Source: AG-12 sp035531535 (GTDB lineage: Bacteria > Chloroflexota > Dormibacteria > Aeolococcales > Bog-877). From it: a stretch of 10,128 bases of DNA. Shown here one piece after another: positions 1 to 6,642 of the stretch (positions are counted from its first letter, which is position 1; every line of letters starts with the position of its first letter). The notes beneath the pieces are model-generated. The model was not told the origin of the DNA and did not search any database. It saw nothing but the letters and a program-made list of their open reading frames with translations. Both the position numbers and the translations under genes were made by a program. Where the stretch lies: positions 1 through 10,128 of the forward strand of contig DATKSV010000053.1 of NCBI GenBank assembly GCA_035531535.1, written 5' to 3'.

Positions 1-768
1 GGCCACCGACCCGGCGCTCTCGACGTAGGTGACGGTGTCGCCGCTCAGGGTCCCGGCGGTGAAGTTGTAGCCGAACACCGCAATCATGTGCTGGGCCTGG
101 TAGCCATCCCACCCGGGCAGCGTGGCGGTCATGACGTGCACCAGAACGGGACTTCCATGCTTGGCGATGGCAAAGCGCCCCAGCCCCGACAGATCGGCCT
201 CCAGCTCGGTTCGAAAGACGGCGAGGGAGGTGACGTGGGTACCCGAGTACGCGTAGCGTGACGAACCCGTGATCTGCTCCAGGTAGGAGTTGATCGCCTG
301 GACGGCGTTTATCCCGGTGGTGCCATAGGACTCCACCACATGGGCTGCGACCCCAATGGCATCGATCGAGGGAGGCGCCGTGGTCCAGGTGGAGAGCAGG
401 ACCGCGATCGCCCCCTCGACGCAGTAGTTGCGATGGAGGTAGTCATTGGGCTCGAGCTCGATTCGGACCTCCAGCTTCACCTTCACGCTGGGGGAGGGAG
501 CCGCGCTGGGCGCGGGACTCCCGGCTGGGGACACCTTGGGCTCGGCGCCCTGAGTGGTGGGCGACTGCTCCTTTCGGGTCGGGGTGTTCGTGGCCGCTGG
601 CGATCTGACCGCGGAGGCGCCAGCCGGCACCGACCCGCAGGCACTCAGGAGCAGCAGTAACACCGGCAATCCGATCAGCACCCGGCCCCCGCAAGGCCGC
701 CGAACTGGACTGGAGTCAGGGCGCACCAGGACCAGCGGCTCCGCTTCCGAGTCGATCGGCCGCGCCAT
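1..768 (-). CDS. Lipoprotein with C39-type papain-like peptidase domain, partial (C-terminus beyond window)
   Basis: The frame is open for 256 codons up to the window edge. The ATG at 768 has an AGGAG 6 nt upstream, which fixes the start. Residues 30-43 are hydrophobic and end in a lipobox (LSAC, Cys44), so the product is probably lipid-anchored outside the membrane; the 29-residue n-region is long. Residues 46-95 are a Pro/Ser/Thr/Ala-rich linker. The folded part begins near 97. NYCVEGA places the candidate nucleophile at Cys116 and QHMIAVFGYN the candidate His at 227, the layout of the Peptidase_C39_2 / papain-like fold. The segment where an Asp-Pro usually follows reads TYVES, so the third catalytic residue is uncertain (Glu250 is possible). 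Substrate is unknown. An inactive C39-like domain is the main alternative. The fold assignment rests on motif spacing only. Confidence 0.72.
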   Translation of the reverse strand, partial: MARPIDSEAEPLVLVRPDSSPVRRPCGGRVLIGLPVLLLLLSACGSVPAGASAVRSPAATNTPTRKEQSPTTQGAEPKVSPAGSPAPSAAPSPSVKVKLEVRIELEPNDYLHRNYCVEGAIAVLLSTWTTAPPSIDAIGVAAHVVESYGTTGINAVQAINSYLEQITGSSRYAYSGTHVTSLAVFRTELEADLSGLGRFAIAKHGSPVLVHVMTATLPGWDGYQAQHMIAVFGYNFTAGTLSGDTVTYVESAGSVA

Positions 769-1510
769 GGCGAACTCCTGCTCATGCCGTCTTCGTCTGC
801 CCTGGGTGCCGGGCGGCACCAAGACCTAACTGCCCAAGTTTGCCGCACCACCCTGGGAATGCCCTGAACCAGAACCGGCCTGAGCAGCTCCGTGCGCCGG
901 GACCTGGTACCAGCTCAGAGCGCCCCTTCCCCGCCACCGGAGCGTCCATCTCCCGCATCCCCGGAGTTACTGGGAGAGGGAGGATGGGACCTAGAAGCGG
1001 TCGCTGGCGAGGGGGGCCCCTTCGTGCATGGGATGCCAGCTGTCCCCGGCGCCCTCCGGTAGCGCGTGCTGCAGATCGGCGCCCCCGGGGGCGACTCGAC
1101 TGGTTCCAGAGTGATCCGCCCACCCCGCTTCACCTCCTCCAGGTAGCGGCTGGGGTGCTCCTGCAGGTTCGTCGTGCCGTCGACGCAGGCGGGGACCGGA
1201 ACCAGCCCGAGATCGGGCCGCGTCCGGCGCCTGAGACCGACCGAGAGACTGGCATCAGAGTTGTGCCCCTCGCCTGTGGCCAGTTCCCGCCCCGATCCAC
1301 TTGGCGAGGGAAAGCGCGACGCGGTTCTTGGCACCCACCCGGTCCGGCTCTGCTGTACGGGAAGCCGATCCCCGGCCCTCGCGGTCGGGGGCGCCCGCTA
1401 CCGGGGCGATGGCTCAACCATCCCCGCAGGCCACTGCGAGCCAGGTCGGCCCGACCCCGGAGGGTGCGACGGGATTGGGGGCACCAGCACTGGACAGCCC
1501 CGAGCCGCGA
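769..1510. other. Intergenic stretch without an intact gene
   Basis: This 742-bp spacer lies between the lipoprotein start and the heliorhodopsin stop. Several long open frames cross it on both strands, but their translations are Arg/Pro/Gly-rich, have no domain motifs and contradict one another, as expected by chance in GC-rich DNA. The only recognisable content is the Phd-like fragment at 991-1184. I saw no stem followed by a T-run that would mark a terminator for the heliorhodopsin unit. Confidence 0.5.
991..1184 (-). pseudogene. Remnant of a Phd/YefM-type antitoxin, frameshifted
   Basis: On the minus strand 1184-1107 encodes a peptide containing TTNLQEHPSRYLEEVKRGG followed by RITL. This closely resembles the N-terminal core of Phd/YefM antitoxins (a variant of 'kxxLSryLeeVrrGeeItVt'). 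Right after ITL the frame loses the expected 'rGrPVArLvP' strand. Moving to another frame gives SRVAPGGADLQHALPEGAGD and continues to a TAG at 991, which could be the rest of the chain. There is no start codon at the expected place and no toxin gene next to it. I read it as a decayed antitoxin. Chance similarity is possible because the match spans only about 25 residues. Confidence 0.35.
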
Positions 1511-2362
1511 TCACATCGGGCGCAGGGTCCCGGCGAAAACCTGCCAGGCGAGAGCGGACTTCGCCGCCAGGCTCAGGATCATGTAGACCCGCTCGGAAAA
1601 CATTGGTCGTCGCCAGGGCCCCGTGCCCCGGTACTGGAGGACCATGTTGAGCGCGAAGACGTTGAAGAATACAAAGAGGGAGCCGTAGATGGCGTAAACG
1701 AAGGCGGGCGGAGGGGAGGCAGAAGCGACCCCGGCACCGAAGAGGTAGATGCCGATAGCGATCCAGGGGACGGCTCCGGCGAAGACTCCAAACCAGTACG
1801 CAAGCCAGTCAGGTCGGGCATCGCCCTGGTTGTAGTGCTCCATGGCCCAGCCGAAAAGAATCATGCAGGCATTGACTCCGAAGATGGCTATCAATGCCGC
1901 CAGGTCATAGATCCCGACCAGCATCGCGATCAGGGCGATCATCAGGGAGGAGGACAGCGAGTACTCGACCCAGCGAACCGGGTTCACGCCCTTCGCCGCC
2001 CACTGCGAGTAGCGGGGGTACAGGAGGGGAGAGGCGAGTGCCAAGTGGGCCAGGGCAGAGATGAGCAGGAAGGCCGCCACCGCGGGTCCGATCCGAAGGT
2101 CGTAGAGGGTTTCCGGCCGAGGCCGCAGGGAGCGGGACGCCTGGTCAAAGTACAGGAAGCTGGTGGTCACTGGCAGGGCGAACCCCGAGGACAGCCAGAT
2201 CATGAGGAGGGCTTGTCCCGTGTGCAGCAATGCCATGTAGAGGTTGAAGCGACGCAGTCGGCTCATGGTGGTCTGGGTAAGGTTGGGCGAACCTTGGGGC
2301 ACCTCCGGCGCATCCCCCGCCCCGCGCCGGACGGTTGCGGGCCGCTGCGGCGTCTTGCTCAT
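1511..2362 (-). CDS. Heliorhodopsin
   Basis: The 283-residue product is a seven-helix retinal protein of the heliorhodopsin family. These proteins sit in the membrane with inverted topology (N-terminus cytoplasmic) and mostly act as light sensors or partners rather than pumps; the role here is unknown. Helices lie roughly at 41-62, 88-113, 129-151, 153-176, 186-209, 217-243 and 255-280. RWVEYSLSSSLM in helix 3 carries the counterion Glu133, and SLAAKSALAWQ in helix 7 carries the retinal Schiff-base Lys268 with Ser264 one turn earlier. His47 and His106 match the two conserved histidines (H23 and H80 of HeR 48C12, from memory), and GVNACMILFGW matches the helix 4 signature. The start at 2362 has AGGAGG 7 nt upstream. 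This gives about 38 residues before helix 1, longer than usual; Met33 would be a shorter start without a clear ribosome binding site. It follows an alpha/beta-hydrolase on the same strand. Confidence 0.97.
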   Translation of the reverse strand: MSKTPQRPATVRRGAGDAPEVPQGSPNLTQTTMSRLRRFNLYMALLHTGQALLMIWLSSGFALPVTTSFLYFDQASRSLRPRPETLYDLRIGPAVAAFLLISALAHLALASPLLYPRYSQWAAKGVNPVRWVEYSLSSSLMIALIAMLVGIYDLAALIAIFGVNACMILFGWAMEHYNQGDARPDWLAYWFGVFAGAVPWIAIGIYLFGAGVASASPPPAFVYAIYGSLFVFFNVFALNMVLQYRGTGPWRRPMFSERVYMILSLAAKSALAWQVFAGTLRPM

Positions 2363-3347
2363 GTCTGCGCCTCCTGACTTGGCCCCGAGAAGGAACCTTG
2401 GAACCATCCTCAGCCGACCGCCTTGCGGGGAGCGAGGGGTTGAGACCAGAGAGCCAGTTATGGCCAAGAGCCTCGGCAAGCGCCTCCGTGACGCCTGGCG
2501 GCCCGGTGCCGATCCGCGGCCCCAGTCGCTGACGCGTCCCGGGGGCAGATTCAGGCCGGCGCTCTCGATCCACCATTCCTGAGAACGCCCGATCCAGGAA
2601 CTCGCGGATCCGCGGCCCCGTCTGCTCAGTCTTCCAGAAGACCTCCAGGTGTCCGGCCCTGGGCAGCACCATCACCTCCCCGCGGGGCAGCGCCCGGGCG
2701 GCCAGCTGGGCGGATTGGTCCGGGGTTTCGAGCTCTCCGACGATGAGGAGGGCAGGCACCTGGATTTGCGGGAACATCCCGCACTCGGTGGGGGCATCAG
2801 CCCACGCCTCCATCTCCAGCGCAGACATCTCGTCGTCGGTTACCGAGAGGTTCCCCATCAGCCAGTCCGGCGGTGGTTTGGTCTCCCTCTCGGCGATCGC
2901 CTGGAGCGTGGAACGGAGCCCGGACCGCCTCAACGCCCCAGCCGCCTCACGGCGGCCGACCTGGCTCTCATCAGGGTGGGCCACTCCGCCGAGATTGACC
3001 AGCGCCGCGACCCGGGTGGGGTGCCGTGCCGCCAGCTCGAAGAGGACTCTGCCCCCTTTCGAATACCCGATCACTGCCGCCTTCTCGACTCCGGCATCGT
3101 CCAGCACCGCCAGGCAGTCGGCGACGTACTCCTGCAGGCGGTTTGCCTCCCGCCCCGGGGGCAGGCCGCTCTGCTTGTGCCCTCGGTGGTCCATCACGAG
3201 GTGGCGAAGGCCGGGAAGCTGCTCCAGGTAACCGGCCCCAGCCCACATGCGACCATCGCCGGCCCCACCGGTGTGGAAGAGGACCGGATGACCGCTCCCG
3301 GAGTCGAAGTAGTGGATCCGAACGCCATCCCGAGACAGGCAGGGCAT
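2145..3347 (-). CDS. Alpha/beta-hydrolase with run-on C-terminal frame
   Basis: Residues 1 to about 256 form a typical soluble alpha/beta-hydrolase of about 28 kDa: oxyanion-hole loop HTGGAGDGRMW (25-35), DHRGHKQSG (53-61), nucleophile elbow IGYSKGG with Ser96, acid-region VGELETPD (Glu207 or Asp210) and AGHLEVF with His233. The triad is therefore complete, though the acid residue is shifted or replaced. Substrate cannot be told (esterase, lactonase or similar). A GGGGAA sits 4 nt before the ATG. The family normally ends near FLDRAFSG, at about 2580. Here the frame continues for about 145 residues of Arg/Pro/Ala/His-rich sequence that looks like an out-of-frame translation, covering 218 nt of the heliorhodopsin gene. 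A lost stop, a sequencing indel or a real long overlap could explain this. The shared strand and single promoter suggest co-expression with the heliorhodopsin. Confidence 0.85.
   Translation of the reverse strand: MPCLSRDGVRIHYFDSGSGHPVLFHTGGAGDGRMWAGAGYLEQLPGLRHLVMDHRGHKQSGLPPGREANRLQEYVADCLAVLDDAGVEKAAVIGYSKGGRVLFELAARHPTRVAALVNLGGVAHPDESQVGRREAAGALRRSGLRSTLQAIAERETKPPPDWLMGNLSVTDDEMSALEMEAWADAPTECGMFPQIQVPALLIVGELETPDQSAQLAARALPRGEVMVLPRAGHLEVFWKTEQTGPRIREFLDRAFSGMVDRERRPESAPGTRQRLGPRIGTGPPGVTEALAEALGHNWLSGLNPSLPARRSAEDGSKVPSRGQVRRRRHEQDAAAARNRPARGGGCAGGAPRFAQPYPDHHEPTASLQPLHGIAAHGTSPPHDLAVLGVRPASDHQLPVL
2370..2375 (-). promoter_or_regulatory. Ribosome binding site of heliorhodopsin
   Basis: A perfect AGGAGG lies 7 nt before the ATG at 2362. 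It selects this start over the upstream in-frame ATG (2479) and over the internal Met33. It also lies inside the open frame that continues from the upstream hydrolase, so ribosomes reading that frame to its stop at 2145 would pass over this initiation site. Confidence 0.8.
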
Positions 3348-3382
3348 TGGCTTCCCCGGTTTTGCCGCCGACTGCGCTCAGG

Positions 3383-3411
3383 AGCTTAGTTGCGAGGCCG
3401 ACCGAAGTCAA
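3383..3411 (-). promoter_or_regulatory. Sigma-70-type promoter of the hydrolase-heliorhodopsin unit
   Basis: On the minus strand TTGACT (3411-3406) is followed after exactly 17 nt by TAAGCT (3388-3383). This is close to the TTGACA / TANNNT consensus with optimal spacing. The predicted start of transcription is near 3376, giving a leader of about 29 nt before the hydrolase ATG at 3347. It is the best promoter-like match I noticed in the window. Function is inferred from sequence alone. Confidence 0.55.
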
Positions 3412-3671
3412 GTCCCCGGCATGCGGGGGTGGTGGTGCGGTTGGCTCGACCAACCAGCCTCGATTGTTCATCAAAGGGTCCGATAGCTCGGGTGCGGGGA
3501 CTGGAGAGCGTGGGCATCCGTCGTCGGCGGGCCAGAGCGGTAATGCTCCAGCCATGACTTCGCAGGACTCGCAAACTCATCCCACTTTCCTCACACTGCA
3601 CGGGCGCCTCCACCAGGCGCGGACACCACACCCGCAGCCTGCCCGGGGGCCGCTTCTCTTTGTTCTCCTAG
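3412..3671. other. Spacer between divergent units, no gene seen
   Basis: No supportable gene. A minus-strand open frame at 3386-3631 contains MSLRVLRSHGWSITALARR, faintly like the helix-turn-helix start of IS21-type transposases, but the rest does not match. A plus-strand frame from 3555 could be a scrambled N-terminal part of the UDG-like fragment that follows, but carries no glycosylase motif. Confidence 0.4.
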
Positions 3672-3974
3672 AGGGCTCCGGGCCTGCCTGCCGCAGAGCT
3701 CTGCACTTGTCGTGATCAGGTCATTGCACTTTTGCTAATCGCCAACACACCAGCCCAGGTGGTGGTCGCCGTCGGTACCAAAGCCCGCTTCGCGTTCCAG
3801 AACTATCTCAACCTGGAATCCCCCGACCACCTCCTGGGTCCCATCAAGGTGGGGGACAAGAAGCGCCTCTTGGTCGTCGTTCCCCATCCCAACAGCTTCG
3901 GCGGCCAGGTCCCCCTCAGTCGGCATCTCAAGAAGGATCAGATGGAGGGGCTGCGCCAGGCGGTGGTGGGGTAG
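3672..3974 (+). pseudogene. C-terminal fragment of a uracil-DNA glycosylase superfamily-like protein (copy 1)
   Basis: The frame is open from just after a TAG at 3669. The recognisable part is QVIALLLIANTPAQVVVAVG, then ARFAF, DHLLGP, RLLVVVPHPNSFGG and a final helix ending at 3974. The order (strand ending in VVVAVG, 'GP' turn, strand LLVVVPHPN, amphipathic helix) matches the C-terminal half of UDG-superfamily proteins, with HPN in the place of the catalytic-loop HPS. The N-terminal half with the water-activating motif is not found upstream in any frame, and no good ATG starts this piece; the earliest simple start is a TTG at 3732. It is likely a truncated, non-functional copy. A homologous fragment lies at 9163-9662. 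An unknown small protein starting at 3732 is the alternative. Confidence 0.5.
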
Positions 3975-4301
3975 GGCCAGGCCCCAGCCGCCATCCCCGA
4001 TCAGCTGGGGCAGGTCGGAACTAAACGCGGTCGGCGTTAGGGCCGGGAAACTACCAGCTGCGCAGCGCCACGGCGCCGAGCCGGTGGGAAGGGGTGGGCC
4101 CTGGGGGTGGGAGCAGTTCAGCGGTGGAGGCGGGCGGCAGCGGCGAGCTCGTTCGTGGGCCAGCCTCCAGTACCCGCGATCCCGGGTACTTGCCCCGGCC
4201 TAACCACCTGGGCCACCTGGACCGGCGACCAGGCTCGGCCCACCAGCCATGGTCTCGGGAGCGAGAGGGCGGAGGCGGAGTTGTAGCGTCGAATGGCAAG
4301 C
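3975..4301. other. Non-coding spacer upstream of fic
   Basis: No gene supported; overlapping open frames on both strands are low-complexity. It holds the perfect 8-bp inverted repeat at 4169-4190. The upstream extension of the Fic frame (to an ATG at 4249) crosses the last part, but its translation is unlike Fic proteins. Confidence 0.5.
4169..4190. repeat. Perfect 8-bp inverted repeat (hairpin-like)
   Basis: AGTACCCG (4169-4176) and CGGGTACT (4183-4190) are perfect reverse complements around a 6-nt loop, cgatcc. There is no T-run on either side, so an intrinsic terminator is not obvious. It may be an operator or a small RNA hairpin in the region before the fic gene. Confidence 0.5.
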
Positions 4302-4343
4302 AATCCCAACACAACAAATTCGCCAAAGTGTTGTGTTGGGATT
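4302..4343 (+). promoter_or_regulatory. Perfect 15-bp inverted repeat, candidate operator of fic
   Basis: The left arm AATCCCAACACAACA (4302-4316) and right arm TGTTGTGTTGGGATT (4329-4343) are exact reverse complements separated by 12 nt. The arms are AT-richer than the surroundings. The right arm ends 7 nt before the fic ATG and directly abuts a -10-like TATTAT (4343-4348). A third half-site, ACACAACA, recurs at 4356-4363 inside the first fic codons, 47 bp after its copy in the left arm. Position and symmetry fit binding by a dimeric repressor. A folded RNA leader is the alternative, but there is no T-run and almost no leader. That the Fic protein itself binds here is an inference. Confidence 0.65.
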
Positions 4344-4350
4344 ATTATGC

Positions 4351-5358
4351 ATGACACACAACATTTCTCGGCGGGGCCGTCCCTCTCGGCATCTGGTCTA
4401 CCAGCGGCTGGAGGAGGCGATGACAGAGCTACGCCAGCGCAGGGGCGGACTGCCCTCGCCCGCCGACGCTGAGCGAGTTTGGACCGCAATCTGGTACCAG
4501 GACGCCCACCACTCGACCGCGCTCGAGGGCAACACGCTGGTGCTCAAGCAGGTGGAGGCCCTCCTGGCGGAGGGTCGGGCAGTGGGAAACAAGGAGCTCA
4601 GCGAATACCTGGAGGTGACTGGCTATGCCGCCGCGGCGCAGTGGGTCTACGGTCAGGCGCTCAATTCAGGCAGCTGGGCAGCCCAGACCCCACTCACCTT
4701 GACCGAAGTGGGCCATGTTCATGAGCTCGCGCTGGGGCCGGTATGGGGCGTGGCTCCGCATCCCAACGCTCGCCCCAGCGAGCGTCCCGGCAGCTTCCGG
4801 GAGCATGATCTCGAGCCCTTTCCGGGAGGCATGGCGCCCCCTTCCTGGGTCCGGGTCCAGGCCGCCATGACCGACTGGGCCCGCTCGCTCGCGGCGGTCG
4901 TGGCCAGGGACAATCCAGTCGAGTCTCTGGCCGCGGCTCACGGCGCCTTCGAGAGGATCCACCCGTTTCTCGACGGCAATGGCAGGACGGGGCGGCTTCT
5001 CCTCAATCTGCTCCTGGTGCGCTCCGGCTACCCGCCGGCGGTCATCTACACGCGGGATCGAACAAGGTATCTGCAAGCCCTTAGCCGGGCCGATGCCGGC
5101 GATCCGGGACCACTCGGCGAACTGGTTGCGCGGGCCGTCACCGATAACCTCTACCGGTTCGTGGTGCCCGCCGTGGCGGGCCCCAACCTGCTGGTGCCGC
5201 TCGCCTCGCTCGCCAGCCGCGAGCACAGCCTGGTGAGTCTGCGGGTGGCGATCGAGCGCGGCCGGCTCAAGGGTCAGAGGAGCCCGGATGGGCAGTGGCG
5301 CAGCACTCGCACCTGGCTGGCCGAGTACCTGGCCAGCCGGTATCGGAGGCAGCCCTGA
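4351..5358 (+). CDS. Fic family protein (class II, N-terminal inhibitory helix) with putative DNA-binding C-terminus
   Basis: The 335-residue product is a Fic-domain enzyme, a family that usually transfers AMP from ATP to hydroxyl groups of target proteins. IHPFLDGNGRTGR (203-215) is a complete HPFx[D/E]GNGRxxR motif, so catalysis is expected. STALEGN (55-61) fits the (S/T)xxxE(G/N) inhibitory motif in the N-terminal part, marking a class II, self-inhibited Fic; Glu59 would block productive ATP binding. GSFREHDLEPFPGG (147-160) is the usual substrate-side loop region. The last 45 residues (ASREHSLVSLRVAIERGRLK ... WRSTRTWLAEYLASR) resemble an excisionase/MerR-like DNA-binding module. I chose the ATG at 4351 because homologous N-termini begin around RRGRPSRHLVY and because it leaves the inverted repeat outside the gene. 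The ribosome site is weak; transcription may be nearly leaderless. The nearest gene, on the opposite strand, is a recombinase. Confidence 0.93.
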   Translation: MTHNISRRGRPSRHLVYQRLEEAMTELRQRRGGLPSPADAERVWTAIWYQDAHHSTALEGNTLVLKQVEALLAEGRAVGNKELSEYLEVTGYAAAAQWVYGQALNSGSWAAQTPLTLTEVGHVHELALGPVWGVAPHPNARPSERPGSFREHDLEPFPGGMAPPSWVRVQAAMTDWARSLAAVVARDNPVESLAAAHGAFERIHPFLDGNGRTGRLLLNLLLVRSGYPPAVIYTRDRTRYLQALSRADAGDPGPLGELVARAVTDNLYRFVVPAVAGPNLLVPLASLASREHSLVSLRVAIERGRLKGQRSPDGQWRSTRTWLAEYLASRYRRQP

Positions 5359-5724
5359 CGACTGCCCAGAGCCCCACCCGCCGGCTCCCGTCACTGGCGA
5401 GGGGTGGGGGGCATGGGCCCTGCGACGGCGGGTCATCGGGCCGATCTGGCCAGTTCTGTAAGGCGAGCCCACAGCCCCTGACCGGTCAGGGAGGGGCCGG
5501 CCGGCGAGCGGGTCTGCCCGGCCGGGGTGCCACCCAGCCGCCGGGGACTTCGTGGGAGGCGCCTTGGCCGCGCCCATTTGGTGGGCCGGGCCAGCTCGCT
5601 CCCGGATGGCAGCCCGGCTCCCCGCCCCTGGTCCCTCCGGCCCCGGGTCCCGCCCCGGGGCGGACATCGAGCCCCGGTCGCGGCGGTTGCCGGGCCCGGG
5701 ACGCCGCGGGCCAGGCGAGCTGCC
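5359..5724. other. GC-rich spacer between convergent fic and recombinase genes
   Basis: No gene supported. This 366-bp stretch between two convergent stops is extremely GC-rich and full of short G/C runs. It contains the 16-bp palindrome at 5476-5491. Long open frames crossing it are Gly/Pro/Arg-rich on both strands and match nothing I know. Being next to the recombinase 3' end it could include an attachment site, but I saw no tRNA and no clear core repeat. Confidence 0.45.
5476..5491. repeat. Perfect 16-bp palindrome
   Basis: CCCTGACCGGTCAGGG reads identically on both strands with no spacer. It lies between the convergent ends of fic and the recombinase. It may be a bidirectional terminator stem (no T-run follows), an operator, or a protein-binding site linked to recombination. 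Confidence 0.5.
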
Positions 5725-6642
5725 TCATCGGCGCGGGAGCTGCCAATTCCAGTCCAAGCCGGCTGGCCGGTCGGTCTTCGGGCCCGGCTCGCCCTCCTCC
5801 CAGAGCAGGGGGTCGGCCCGGAGCCCCCGCTCCAGATCCACCGGCAGCAGGGATGAGTAGTGGTCCAGGGTGGTGGAGGGGCGGCGGTGCCCCAGCTGCT
5901 GGGCGACCAGCGCCAGGGGAACGCCGGCGCTCAGCCAGCGGGCCGCGCAGGAGTGGCGCAGGCGGTGCGGGGTGACCGGAGGGATCCCGGCCCGCTCGCA
6001 GCAAAGGCGCAGCTCCTCCAGCGCCCGGCGCCGGGAGAGCCGGCCCTGGCGGCTGGCGAGCAGCGGCGCCTGGGGGGGCGGGCCTCCCCTGGAGAGGAGG
6101 TATGAGCCGACCGCCACCCGGCAGGGGAAGGGGAGCAAAAGGGCCCTGGTGCCGCTCTTGCCGCCCACCGTCAGCACCCCGTCAGCAAGGCTCCCGACAT
6201 CGGCCGCCAGCAGTTCGCCGCAGCGGGCACCGGTGAAGCAGAGCAGGTAGACCAGCGCCTGGGAGCGCAGGTCGGGCGGGGCCGCCAGCAGCCGCCGCTG
6301 CTGGGAGATGGGGAGCCCCGCCGGGGGCAGGCGGGGCGCCAGCCGGGGCACCAGCACCTGGGAGCTGAGCCCAGCTTGGGTCCAGCCCGCCTCCTCCAGC
6401 CGCTGCAGCAGCTGGCGCAGCAGGAGGCGCTGGTGGCGCAGGGTGGAGGGTGCCAGGCCCTGCATCTGGGCCTGGAACGAGAGCACGGTCAAAATCGAGA
6501 GCTGGGCGCATTTGAGCTCGCCTTGGGTGGCGGCGAAGCGGGCCAGCCGCAGCCAGCAGTAGCGGTTCTCCATCTGGGTGGCCGGGCTCGGGCGAAGGAG
6601 GGCGTGCAGCTCGATCGCCTCCAGGAGGGTGGGGGTGGCCAT
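5725..6642 (-). CDS. Tyrosine recombinase / integrase
   Basis: The 305-residue product cuts and rejoins DNA through a covalent 3'-phosphotyrosine. Residues about 5-88 form the N-terminal helical DNA-binding (SAM-like) domain and about 110-270 the catalytic domain. All catalytic residues are visible: Arg140 in FTGARCGELL, Lys162 in VGGKSGTRA, His226 and Arg229 in TPHRLRHSC, His252 in QQLGH and the nucleophile Tyr262 in TLDHYSSL. A tail of about 40 residues ends in DWNWQLPRR. The size is that of XerC/D-type or small phage-type integrases. The start at 6642 is preceded directly by GGGGGAG, which is very close to the ATG; Met24 is another possible start. It lies 294 bp downstream of vapC on the same strand and is convergent with fic. 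No excisionase gene or attachment site was found. Confidence 0.93.
   Translation of the reverse strand: MATPTLLEAIELHALLRPSPATQMENRYCWLRLARFAATQGELKCAQLSILTVLSFQAQMQGLAPSTLRHQRLLLRQLLQRLEEAGWTQAGLSSQVLVPRLAPRLPPAGLPISQQRRLLAAPPDLRSQALVYLLCFTGARCGELLAADVGSLADGVLTVGGKSGTRALLLPFPCRVAVGSYLLSRGGPPPQAPLLASRQGRLSRRRALEELRLCCERAGIPPVTPHRLRHSCAARWLSAGVPLALVAQQLGHRRPSTTLDHYSSLLPVDLERGLRADPLLWEEGEPGPKTDRPAGLDWNWQLPRR

Noticed and set aside
840..1586. Long plus-strand open frames over 840-1586 and 1301-2377
   Set aside because: They are Arg/Pro/Gly-rich, without motifs, and the second is antisense to the certain heliorhodopsin gene; typical chance frames in GC-rich DNA.
2649..3389. Plus-strand open frame of 246 codons
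   Set aside because: It is antisense to the hydrolase, whose catalytic motifs are clear.
3386..3631. Possible IS21-type transposase N-terminus (LRSHGWSITALARR)
   Set aside because: Only about 15 residues resemble the helix-turn-helix start; the following residues and context do not, and no terminal repeats were seen.
4302..4343. Reading the fic inverted repeat as an intrinsic terminator
   Set aside because: No T-run follows either arm, and the repeat sits immediately before a start codon rather than after a gene.
4666..5667. Minus-strand frame of 333 codons
   Set aside because: It is antisense to the Fic gene with the intact HPFxDGNGR motif, and has no domain of its own.
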